A DNA stretch of 60,272 nt from an uncultured Lachnospiraceae bacterium (GTDB lineage: Bacteria > Bacillota > Clostridia > Lachnospirales > Lachnospiraceae). The DNA lies in contig CAJURU010000003.1 of assembly GCA_910588845.1 (NCBI GenBank), positions 1 through 60,272 on the forward strand. The letters run 5' to 3'. The notes beneath the pieces are model-generated. The model searched no databases. It was not told where the DNA came from and worked only from the letters and a program-made list of their open reading frames with translations. The translations under genes and the position numbers were made by a program. Numbering within the stretch: position 1 is the stretch's first letter; every line of letters starts with the position of its first letter. Below are positions 1 through 7,707 of the stretch, piece by piece.

Positions 1-26
1 AGGATTCTACCTTGTTTTCAATCAGG

Positions 27-47
27 ATTGCGAACTTGTTTCGCAAT
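27..47 (-). terminator. short hairpin downstream of xylB
   Basis: An 8-bp perfect stem (ATTGCGAA, 27-34, with TTCGCAAT, 40-47) around a 5-nt loop lies about 80 bases after the xylulokinase stop. It could end that transcript. On the minus strand it is not followed by a clean U-tract, so this is a weak terminator call. Confidence 0.3.
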
Positions 48-124
48 TACCTATTTTCTATATTTACAAGCCTGCACAGAGGATTCCCCCCTATAAGAGC
101 TATAAAATCATATCTGCATCTCTG

Positions 125-1594
125 TCATTTTAACTGTTGAAACAGTGGACGGCAAATGGGATATATTGCCCGAAACTGCTGATAGCGCCTCTCATATAAT
201 GCAACAAGCTCCGGCTCCGGCTCTATCGTCTCTTTCCTTTTTACAATTGCCTGTGCTGCTTCTTCTACCGATTTATAGGCTCCACAGGCCACTGCCGCCA
301 GCATAGCTCCGCCCATAGACGGCCCTTCCTCATTCTCCGGCACATCCACGCAGATACCAAGAACGTTTGCAACAATTTTCTTCCATAACGGGCTCTTGGC
401 TCCTCCACCGCATATCTTCGTCCGTGTAACCTCAATGCCCAAAGACTTAGCAACTTCCAGGGAATCCCTAAGCGCAAACGCCACGCCCTCTAAAACAGCC
501 TGCGTCATGTCCTCCCGCGCAGTGTCCATCGTCAGACCAATAAACGCTCCCCGCGCATCCGGGTCGTTGTGTGGAGAACGCTCCCCCATCAGATAAGGCA
601 GGAAGTACACACGATTTTCTCCTAATGCTTGAATTCCTTGCTGCTCGCCGGCATAATCTTTTGTACCAATAATCTCATCCATCCACCACTTATTGCAGGA
701 AGCTGCACTAAGCATACAGCCCATAAGATGATAGCTGCCGTCTGCATGTGCAAAAGAATGGAGGGCATTGTTCCCATCCACACCAAATTTCTTTGTGGAG
801 ATAAACACCGTTCCGCTTGTCCCCAGAGAAATGTTACATGCACCATCCCCGACTGTTCCGGTGCCGACCGCCGCCGCCGCATTATCTCCGGCTCCCGCTG
901 CAATCACAGTCTTCTCAGAAATTCCCAGCTCTGCCGCAAGCTCTGGCTTCAATGTGCCCACCGCCTCATAGCTCTCAAAAACTTTCGGCAGCCACTCCTT
1001 TTTCACTCCACAGATTTCACACATCTCCTCAGACCAGCAGCGATGTTCCACATCAAAAAACAAAGTCCCTGAAGCATCCGAGACATCGCTGCAATGAACG
1101 CCGCTCAGACAATAGGCCAGATAATCTTTCGGCAGCATTATCTTATGAATTCTTGCATAATTCTCCGGTTCATGCTTTTTCAGCCACAGAACCTTGGGCG
1201 CAGTAAATCCGGCAAACGAAATATTTGCTGTATATTTTGACAACTTATCCTTGCCAACTTCCCGATTCAAATACTCCGATTCCTCTGCTGTCCGTCCATC
1301 ATTCCATAAAATTGCCGGGCGAATCACCTCATCCTGCTCATCCAACGCCACCAAGCCATGCATCTGTCCACCGAAACTAATTCCAGCTACTTGAGACTTA
1401 TCGCAGCTCTGCAAAAGCTCTTCCAATCCTGCTATCGTCTCCTTGTACCAGTCCTGCGGATTCTGCTGCGACCAGCCAGGTTTTGGGAAACTGATTGGGT
1501 ATTCGCGGTTGACAATCTTTAAAATTTTCCCATCCTCCTGCATGAGCAGGAGTTTGACTGCCGATGTTCCGAGATCTATCCCTATATAATTCAT
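125..1594 (-). CDS. xylB: xylulokinase
   Basis: FGGY-family kinase that phosphorylates D-xylulose to D-xylulose 5-phosphate with ATP in the cytoplasm, feeding xylose and arabinose carbon into the pentose phosphate pathway. The phosphate loop DLGTS is at residues 7-11, GISFGGQMHG at 71-80, GAGDN at 234-238 (Asp237 aligns with the catalytic base of XylB), and LGTSGT at 257-262. The length, 489 residues, is normal for xylulokinases. The ATG at 1594 has AAGGAGG five bases upstream. The gene stands alone on this strand, divergent from a LacI-type regulator at 2258, and a palindromic operator overlaps its transcription start. No xylose isomerase is in the window. Other FGGY sugar kinases are close relatives, but the motifs and the xylan context favour XylB. 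Confidence 0.93.
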   Translation of the reverse strand: MNYIGIDLGTSAVKLLLMQEDGKILKIVNREYPISFPKPGWSQQNPQDWYKETIAGLEELLQSCDKSQVAGISFGGQMHGLVALDEQDEVIRPAILWNDGRTAEESEYLNREVGKDKLSKYTANISFAGFTAPKVLWLKKHEPENYARIHKIMLPKDYLAYCLSGVHCSDVSDASGTLFFDVEHRCWSEEMCEICGVKKEWLPKVFESYEAVGTLKPELAAELGISEKTVIAAGAGDNAAAAVGTGTVGDGACNISLGTSGTVFISTKKFGVDGNNALHSFAHADGSYHLMGCMLSAASCNKWWMDEIIGTKDYAGEQQGIQALGENRVYFLPYLMGERSPHNDPDARGAFIGLTMDTAREDMTQAVLEGVAFALRDSLEVAKSLGIEVTRTKICGGGAKSPLWKKIVANVLGICVDVPENEEGPSMGGAMLAAVACGAYKSVEEAAQAIVKRKETIEPEPELVALYERRYQQFRAIYPICRPLFQQLK

Positions 1595-1616
1595 GAACGC
1601 CTCCTTCCATATTTGT

Positions 1617-1628
1617 GTGCACGTGCAC
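1617..1628. promoter_or_regulatory. LacI-type operator upstream of xylB
   Basis: A perfect 12-bp palindrome, GTGCACGTGCAC, with the central CG typical of LacI/GalR-family operators. It sits about 10 bases downstream of the xylB -10 box, where a bound repressor would block transcription. The divergent LacI-type gene is the likely ligand-responsive repressor (inference). Confidence 0.6.
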
Positions 1629-1638
1629 GGTTTTATTT

Positions 1639-1667
1639 ATTATAATCCTTTTATTTAAATTTTACAA
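1639..1667 (-). promoter_or_regulatory. xylB promoter
   Basis: On the minus strand, -35 TTGTAA (1662-1667), a 17-bp spacer and a perfect -10 TATAAT (1639-1644). The predicted start near 1632 puts the GTGCACGTGCAC palindrome at about +4 to +15. Confidence 0.7.
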
Positions 1668-1783
1668 TGCCTTTTCCTATTATCCAAAACTTTTATGCAA
1701 TTCCTACAACATCTTCCTGTGCTGTTTGTGCAGTTTTCCACGACCGATTTTACTTCAAGACAAAAACTTTCCTTTCGATATAT

Positions 1784-1992
1784 TATGTTAGTGCGACAAA
1801 ACCGGCTTGGTATAATAAATTTATGAAATGCAGCATCTCAAACTATAGACAATTTGACTTACATATTAAAGTAACTTATAATATTCTTATGTTTTAGAAT
1901 ATTTTCACTCTAAACACTGTGTTAAGAGTTATCGCACGAAGTCAAATGAGGGTGCCGCAATAATAGCATGTTGAAGACGTCGCACTAACATA
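1784..1992. repeat. outward-facing pair of repeat ends (TCGCACTAACATA family)
   Basis: TATGTTAGTGCGAC at 1784-1797 and its exact reverse complement at 1979-1992 face each other across about 180 bases of AT-rich sequence with no credible gene. The same 14-mer, with small changes, forms the ends of the elements at 2011-2206 and 9587-9640. This pair looks like debris or partial copies of that repeat family. Confidence 0.5.
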
Positions 1993-2010
1993 AATTACAA
2001 GCTACGATTC

Positions 2011-2206
2011 GTGGAGCTGTCGCACTAATATAGTTACTCGTTCAAAAGGTCTTGCCGCTTATGCGGCGAAGACAGAATGCACAAAAATCACTCTGGGAAG
2101 CTAGCTTCCCAAGATAATTTTTGTGCATATTGTTTACATTGCTTTGCAATATAAACCTTTTGAACGAATCTATACCTTTTCATTTATGTTACTGCGACAC
2201 CCCCAC
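2011..2206. repeat. MITE-like element with 22-bp terminal inverted repeats
   Basis: The terminal inverted repeats are at 2011-2032 and 2185-2206 (18 of 22 positions match). Inside are nested palindromes: a perfect 13-bp inverted repeat (2038-2050 with 2155-2167), a 12-bp arm pair (2077-2088 with 2117-2128), and a perfect 16-bp palindrome GGGAAGCTAGCTTCCC (2095-2110). The whole element can fold into one long structured hairpin. It has no coding capacity. It ends about 50 bases before the lacI start codon, within the 663-base gap between xylB and lacI. The rest of that gap holds only the xylB promoter and operator and the repeat ends at 1784-1992. Confidence 0.65.
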
Positions 2207-2257
2207 AAGTATATACCTTGTAATTATTCTAAAAACTATTTCGCGTGGAGGTTTTGT

Positions 2258-3277
2258 ATGGCAACCATGAAGGAAATTGCTGTTTTAGCAGGTGTCTCAA
2301 GAGGCACCGTGGACAGAGTATTAAACCACCGGGGTTCTGTGAATCCAGACACAGCTGCACGAATATTAAAAATTGCAGAAAAACTTAATTATCAGCCCAA
2401 CAAAGCAGGGTTGATGCTTGCTGCCCAAAAGAAAAACTTAAAGCTGGGCGTCATCCTGTTTCAAGATACGAACCCCTTTTTCCAGGAAGTATTAAAGGGA
2501 GTCTACGCCAAAGCAGAAGAACTTTCCGGCTACAATTGTCAGGTTCTGGTACGCCAGGTTTCTTTCGATGAGAACTGTCAGAAAAACGCCATCTGGGAGT
2601 TAGAGCATGAAGGCATCCATGGACTTGTTATCTCTCCATTCAACGCGCCCTCCATTGCAGCCGAAATCAATCGTCTCTGCGATAATAGCATCCCAGTAAT
2701 CACTACTAACACAGATATTGCCTCCAAACGGCTCTCCTATGTAGGAAGCAATTATTTCCTTTCCGGTCAGACTGCCGCCGGCCTTTTGGGACGCATGACT
2801 TTCGGAGACGTGATCGTGGGCATTATTATCGGCTCTTCCCATGTGCTTTGCCACACAGACAGGATTGCCGGCTTTCGCAAAACTATTGGCAAATATTTTC
2901 CCTATATTACAATTATAGAAGATATCGTGGAAAATTATGATGACGACGAGGAAAGCTACCGCAAAGTAAGAACGCTGCTCACAAATCATCCTGAAATTAA
3001 CGCATTATACTTCATGGCAGGCGGGGTCTATGGTGGCTGCCGCGCCGTTCTGTCTCTCAATCTCTCTGAGAAAATAAAAATATTTACTTTTGACAATGTA
3101 GCTACCACTGCCGAATTAATTCGACAGGGAATCGTTACTGCAACGATCTGCCAGCAACCCTTTTTACAAGGATTTCGCCCATTAGAACTGCTCTCGCGTT
3201 ACCTTTTGGAAGGGATTATGCCGGAGGAAGAATTCCTGTATGTTGACACCGACATCCGCATTCGGGAAAATATTTAA
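2258..3277 (+). CDS. LacI-family transcriptional regulator
   Basis: DNA-binding sugar-responsive regulator of 339 residues. The N-terminal helix-turn-helix is clear (MKEIAVLAGVSRGTVDRVLN, about residues 4-23), followed by a periplasmic-binding-protein-like ligand domain starting near residue 65 (LGVILFQDTNPFF). I chose the ATG at 2258 because GGAGG lies six bases upstream and the HTH starts there. An in-frame ATG at 2123 would add 45 unlikely residues encoded by the repeat element. It is divergent from xylB, whose promoter carries a LacI-type palindrome, so it probably controls xylulokinase and perhaps the nearby xylan genes. The effector is unknown; the GTVDRVLN-type ligand domain resembles regulators of pentose and rare-sugar genes. 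Confidence 0.88.
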   Translation: MATMKEIAVLAGVSRGTVDRVLNHRGSVNPDTAARILKIAEKLNYQPNKAGLMLAAQKKNLKLGVILFQDTNPFFQEVLKGVYAKAEELSGYNCQVLVRQVSFDENCQKNAIWELEHEGIHGLVISPFNAPSIAAEINRLCDNSIPVITTNTDIASKRLSYVGSNYFLSGQTAAGLLGRMTFGDVIVGIIIGSSHVLCHTDRIAGFRKTIGKYFPYITIIEDIVENYDDDEESYRKVRTLLTNHPEINALYFMAGGVYGGCRAVLSLNLSEKIKIFTFDNVATTAELIRQGIVTATICQQPFLQGFRPLELLSRYLLEGIMPEEEFLYVDTDIRIRENI

Positions 3278-3347
3278 AATTATCTCTTTACAAATTTCCC
3301 ATCACATGCTATATTAAACAAATCACAACTTGTTTGTGATTTATGTC

Positions 3348-4434
3348 GGCATTCTTACCCCGCAAAGGGGGGCATTATATGAAAAATAAGAATCATCTCT
3401 TACACACAGCATTTTCTGTAATCATCTTGGCAGTTACGCTGCTCCTTTTCATGAACCAGCCAATCGAGGCGGATGCAGCGCCTAATATCGGATTTGTATT
3501 CCTAAACGCTTATTCCAAGACAGTAAATATCGGCGACGAATTCTACCTTCTGGCAGTTACATCCAATGGAAGAAAACCAACTTTTACTTCCAGCAACAGT
3601 AAAATTGCCTCCGTAAACACTTATGGGAAGATTACAGCGAAGAAAGCTGGAACAGCGAAAATCACTGTCAAGATTAAAAACGGCGAAGCTGTCTGCACCG
3701 TAAAAGTGACAAAGACCACTATTCAATTAAGTGACAAAAACATTTCTTTGGAAAACGGTTATACTGCCAGGCTGACATCTAAAACATCTAACGGCCATCC
3801 CGTCACCTACCGCTCGGACAAAAGAAGCATTGCCACAGTCGATGAAAAAGGCTATATTACAGCCAAAAAACCCGGCACTGCCATAATTACCGCCAAGGCC
3901 GATCAGACAACGGCAACCTGCCGCGTAAACGTGCGAAAACCCACAATCACACTCAGTAAACGTTCTCTTTCTCTCTACCGCAGACAGCAAATCCGACTGT
4001 CCGTCAAATCCACATCAAGAAGCGCCCCCAAATGGAAAAGCAACAAGAAAAGTATTGCCACTGTCGACGAATATGGCACCGTAACCGCCATCAAAAATGG
4101 CAGCGCCACAATTACTGTAACAATAGACGGGGTAAGCAAAAGTTGCGAAATTACCGTAAAGAAGCCGACGGTCAAGTTCGAGCATGATGAACTCATACTT
4201 GCCGTCGGCAGAAAGAAAACCGTCAAGGTATCGGTATCTTCTGGCAATAAACCTGTTTTCTCCAGCTCCAATACCTGTATTGCAACGGTAAATGAACATG
4301 GCGTGGTAACTGCAAACGATGTCGGGAAAGCATACATCTACGCTGCCGAAGACGGGGTCAAAACCCGCATGCGCGTTATCGTAAAATAACTAACAAAACT
4401 GTACCAACTCTAATTACACAAAGGTAAGAATGCC
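3348..4434. repeat. inverted repeat flanking the Ig-like protein gene
   Basis: GGCATTCTTACC at 3348-3359 and GGTAAGAATGCC at 4423-4434 are perfect 12-bp inverted repeats. The match extends outward to an additional TATGT with a 3-base gap. They bracket exactly one gene. No transposase or target duplication was seen, so the meaning is open. Confidence 0.4.
3379..4389 (+). CDS. secreted protein with four Big_2 (bacterial Ig-like) domains
   Basis: A 336-residue exported protein. A signal peptide (about residues 1-34: MKNKNH, hydrophobic core, cleavage near ADA-AP) precedes four tandem Big_2 repeats of about 75 residues. Each has the pattern 'S..S.IA.V...G.ITA...G.A.IT', for example SSNSKIASVNTYGKITAKK. 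There is no catalytic domain, LPXTG motif or membrane anchor. Such proteins are usually cell-surface adhesive or spacer proteins. The ATG at 3379 has AAAGGGGGG five bases upstream; an ATG at 3343 is in frame but lacks an RBS and sits in the flanking inverted repeat. The gene is the second of two on the plus strand after lacI, with no obvious functional link to it. Confidence 0.8.
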   Translation: MKNKNHLLHTAFSVIILAVTLLLFMNQPIEADAAPNIGFVFLNAYSKTVNIGDEFYLLAVTSNGRKPTFTSSNSKIASVNTYGKITAKKAGTAKITVKIKNGEAVCTVKVTKTTIQLSDKNISLENGYTARLTSKTSNGHPVTYRSDKRSIATVDEKGYITAKKPGTAIITAKADQTTATCRVNVRKPTITLSKRSLSLYRRQQIRLSVKSTSRSAPKWKSNKKSIATVDEYGTVTAIKNGSATITVTIDGVSKSCEITVKKPTVKFEHDELILAVGRKKTVKVSVSSGNKPVFSSSNTCIATVNEHGVVTANDVGKAYIYAAEDGVKTRMRVIVK

Positions 4435-4460
4435 GGCCACATAAAATTTTCTAAATTATA

Positions 4461-6119
4461 TTATTCTTCCTCCTGAGCGGCCTCCACCCTCTTTTTGATT
4501 TCCAGGTTCAGTTGTTTTATATACGCCTCCACATCCACATTATCTGCATAGTCCTGCATATAATCTGTCCAACTTTCCTCAAATTCCTCCTCAGAAGACA
4601 TGATAACTTTGGGAAGCCACAATCGTTTGATACGCTCCATCTCCGCTTTCGCCTGTCCATAATCGCTGTCCTCCGGCCAGTCGGCTACGCAGGAATACAA
4701 GGGGAACCAGGCGCTGCCTTCCAACTCCTCGCCTAAAAACTCCTTCCAAGTCTGAAATCCATAAGCATCCAAGACTTTCTTATCATAGGCTGATAACTTC
4801 TCATAGTATTCCCCGGGCTGTTCCGCTGGACGCGAGGCATTAATCCCATCTGCAAGCATCCCTTCATACGCTGGGAAATATGTGTAATCACAACAGTTTG
4901 CCTTCAGGTAATCTCCATTCGCCCAGTTCTGCCTCTGTTCCTCTGTGCGATAATACAGTCCCGCGTCATCAACTTCATAGTCAACGCCTTTCACCCCCCA
5001 GTAACGAAGTATCATAATCTCCGGCGTGAGTAGATCATTTAGAAACTGCAAAGCGCCTTCCACATCCTCACAGTCCACGGAAATCCCCAGCCCCGCTCCA
5101 ATATTTAAGTTCGTCTCCGAACAGTTATACTTTCCTTCAATCTCCTCATTTGCCGTAATGGCAAGCGGCACATAGGTCCTATCCTCCCGGCCATAAGCAT
5201 AGAGCGTGCTCTGGGCGTCCATAATCTGCCAATACTGATCGACAAACCCCAGCACATTGCCCGCTGAAATCTTATCAATATACTGGCTGTAGGAAAGCGT
5301 GAATGTTTCAGGATCTATTACCCCCTGACTATACATTTGGCACAGCTTCTTATAATATTGCTTGGCCTCTGGGATTGTATCATACACTGCCGCCTCCTGT
5401 GTCTCTGGATCTACGATAGCGCAGCCTTCATTTGGATAGCCGGCAAGGAACATTGCCGGATTTTCCAGACAGAAATATCTCCAGTCATCACACAAAATCT
5501 CGAAACCAATATTTGGTTTGCCATCTGACTGCGGATTTTCCTGCAAATAAGAAGTAATCAGCGCAAAATATTCATCTAATGTCTTCACCTCCGGAAATCC
5601 TGCCCATTCCAGCACCCTCTTCTGAATCCAAAACGATTCCCCGGATAACATGGTCTGCGTATTATGTCCCTGGAATACACCAAACGGCGGAATATAATAT
5701 ATATGCCCATCCTCCTTGCGCAGAGACTCCCACTGTCTGGGTGTCAGGTAATGGTACAAGGCTGGATAATCCTCAAGATAATCCTCAAGCGGAATCAGAG
5801 CGCCGGCCTCAATCAACAAACTGGAAGCATCTGCTCCATTGATAAAATCAGGATAATTTCCAGTCTGAATCATCGCTTCAATTTTCTCCTGCGGCGTCTG
5901 CCCTCCCAAAAACTCTACCTGTGCGCTCGCTCCCGTACACCGGGAAATTTCTTCCTTGATACGCGTATCTTCAACATGATTCTCTCCCGGCACTGCCATA
6001 AAGGCAGTAAACCGCTTCACTTCCTGTCTCCTTCCTGAAGGAAAAAACAAACATGCGCATCCCAAGAGAACCGCCGCCAAAACAAGAGCTCCTGTCTGCC
6101 AAAATCTCTTATTCTTCAT
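4461..6119 (-). CDS. ABC transporter solute-binding lipoprotein (sugar type)
   Basis: Membrane-anchored extracellular solute-binding protein, 552 residues, family 1 type. The N-terminus is a lipoprotein signal with lipobox LLGC (Cys21). The body has the features of large oligosaccharide-binding proteins, such as the segment YPDFINGADASSLLIEAGALIPLEDYL. It is the third gene of an operon with a YesM-type kinase and YesN-type regulator, overlapping the regulator gene by 11 bases. No permease or ATPase gene follows, so it must either share permeases encoded elsewhere or act as a ligand receptor for the kinase (inference). The xylan-enzyme context suggests xylo- or arabinoxylo-oligosaccharides as ligand, but this cannot be read from the sequence. 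Confidence 0.82.
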   Translation of the reverse strand: MKNKRFWQTGALVLAAVLLGCACLFFPSGRRQEVKRFTAFMAVPGENHVEDTRIKEEISRCTGASAQVEFLGGQTPQEKIEAMIQTGNYPDFINGADASSLLIEAGALIPLEDYLEDYPALYHYLTPRQWESLRKEDGHIYYIPPFGVFQGHNTQTMLSGESFWIQKRVLEWAGFPEVKTLDEYFALITSYLQENPQSDGKPNIGFEILCDDWRYFCLENPAMFLAGYPNEGCAIVDPETQEAAVYDTIPEAKQYYKKLCQMYSQGVIDPETFTLSYSQYIDKISAGNVLGFVDQYWQIMDAQSTLYAYGREDRTYVPLAITANEEIEGKYNCSETNLNIGAGLGISVDCEDVEGALQFLNDLLTPEIMILRYWGVKGVDYEVDDAGLYYRTEEQRQNWANGDYLKANCCDYTYFPAYEGMLADGINASRPAEQPGEYYEKLSAYDKKVLDAYGFQTWKEFLGEELEGSAWFPLYSCVADWPEDSDYGQAKAEMERIKRLWLPKVIMSSEEEFEESWTDYMQDYADNVDVEAYIKQLNLEIKKRVEAAQEEE

Positions 6120-7707
6120 CTATTCCCTCGCTTTCTGCCCGGCGGTTGCGAATGCGATATTGGTTCGGCGTCATATTGTACATCTGTACAAATTTATTGA
6201 TAAAATATTCCGCCTTGCCAAATCCAACCTCCTCTGCGATGGCATATATCCTCATATTTGTATTTACTAAAAGCTCCCGCGCTTTCTCCATACGCAGATT
6301 GTTCAGATAGTCCCTGAAAGCAATCCCATACTTCTTCTTATAGAGCTGTCCTAGATAGACATTGTTCACATAAAACAATTCTCCCAAAGATTTCAGACTC
6401 ATCTTCTGCATATAATTTTGCCGCACATAGGCGTCTACCCTGTCCAAAATTCTGCGCGATTCCTGTGTGCGCACCTGCGCCAGATAGCCGGCATAATCAG
6501 AGAAAAAACCTGTAATTTCTTCCGTACTCCCCGCCAATACCATCTTATTGAAAGACTCTTTGCCAATATACTCCAAGATTTCCTGCTGGTTCGTCTCGTC
6601 ATCAAATTCCTGCACCATCTCCATTAACCGATACAAAATATGGTATATGCTGGCGTTCACCATCTCCATATTCATATCGCTATTGCGAATCTGCGCAAAA
6701 ATCTGCTCCGCAACCGCCTCAATATCCGAGACACGATTATTCTTTACCGCCTCTAACAGCTTGTCCACATCTGACTCGTTGATACCCAGGGAAGACTTGC
6801 GGTGACGAAAATCCTCGTAGTTCCTGACCTGAGATTCCTCCTGGGCAAGCCCGTGCAGACAGCGCGCCACACGGATAGAGAAAAAGGACTGCGGCATCTG
6901 CTCAAAAGACTCTGCTTTCTGCCCGGCGTATACTTGAATTGGGCAGGAAAAATGCTGGGCCACACGCTTCTGCAAGTGCTCGAGATACTCTTCTTCACTG
7001 TCATACTCTTCTTCATACAACGCCCGCGCCAATATCATCCCGGCTCCAAAAGATTCTTCCTCTGTTTCTATCATAGGCACAACATGATACGCGAAATCTC
7101 CCACCAGCCCCTTTAAGTACTGAACTAGCCCTTTTTGCTGTTCTATCCGCCCACTTCTGCCAAGCGCGGCAAATTCTTTGTGATTCTTGTCAAATTCAAA
7201 GCTCACATACCGCTCAAGACCTTCTTCTGAAATATATCTCCTGATCTGCCTCAAATTTTTCTCAGAATACTTGCCCGTCAATACACATGCTACATGAAAA
7301 TCGTAATTTTCCCGCTGTTCCTGCTGCTGATGACAGTAATCTTGATTCACCTTATTTAATACGGCAATCAATTCTTCCTCCTGCACAGGCTTCAGCATAT
7401 AATCCACCACATCCATCTGCAACGCCCTCCTGGCATACTGAAACTCAGCATAACCTGTAAGGATTACAAATCGGATCTGCTGATACAAATTGCGCCGGGC
7501 GTACGAAATTAATTCCATTCCAGTCATTCCCGGCATTCTAATATCTACAAATGCCAAATCAATGTCTGACTCCTCTAAAATACGTATGGCATCCATACCG
7601 TTTTCTGCCTCAGCCACAATTTGGCACCCATATTTCTCCCAATTCACGAGATGCCTCATCCCCTGGCGTATAAACTGCTCATCATCTACCAGCAATACTT
7701 TTATCAT
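6109..7707 (-). CDS. YesN-type response regulator, AraC family
   Basis: Two-component response regulator of 532 residues. The receiver domain (1-120) has the acidic pair DD8-9, phosphoacceptor Asp55 in FVDIRMPG and a conserved Lys in MLKPVQEEE. A long linker follows, then a C-terminal AraC-type double helix-turn-helix (about 430-525: SLKSLGELFYVNNVYLGQLY and IYAIAEEVGFGKAEYFINKF). It is phosphorylated by the adjacent YesM-like kinase and is expected to activate carbohydrate genes, probably including the neighbouring solute-binding protein and the GH43 enzyme (inference from context). Its start overlaps the end of the kinase gene by four bases (ATGA), indicating translational coupling. Confidence 0.92.
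   Translation of the reverse strand: MIKVLLVDDEQFIRQGMRHLVNWEKYGCQIVAEAENGMDAIRILEESDIDLAFVDIRMPGMTGMELISYARRNLYQQIRFVILTGYAEFQYARRALQMDVVDYMLKPVQEEELIAVLNKVNQDYCHQQQEQRENYDFHVACVLTGKYSEKNLRQIRRYISEEGLERYVSFEFDKNHKEFAALGRSGRIEQQKGLVQYLKGLVGDFAYHVVPMIETEEESFGAGMILARALYEEEYDSEEEYLEHLQKRVAQHFSCPIQVYAGQKAESFEQMPQSFFSIRVARCLHGLAQEESQVRNYEDFRHRKSSLGINESDVDKLLEAVKNNRVSDIEAVAEQIFAQIRNSDMNMEMVNASIYHILYRLMEMVQEFDDETNQQEILEYIGKESFNKMVLAGSTEEITGFFSDYAGYLAQVRTQESRRILDRVDAYVRQNYMQKMSLKSLGELFYVNNVYLGQLYKKKYGIAFRDYLNNLRMEKARELLVNTNMRIYAIAEEVGFGKAEYFINKFVQMYNMTPNQYRIRNRRAESEGIDEE

Noticed and set aside
629..1072. 147-residue open frame antisense to xylB
   Set aside because: It lies fully within xylulokinase on the opposite strand, with no RBS or recognisable family; the Cys/His-rich composition is typical of a shadow frame.
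1667..1897. 76-residue open frame between xylB and lacI
   Set aside because: No RBS, overlaps the xylB promoter and repeat ends, and has no family resemblance.
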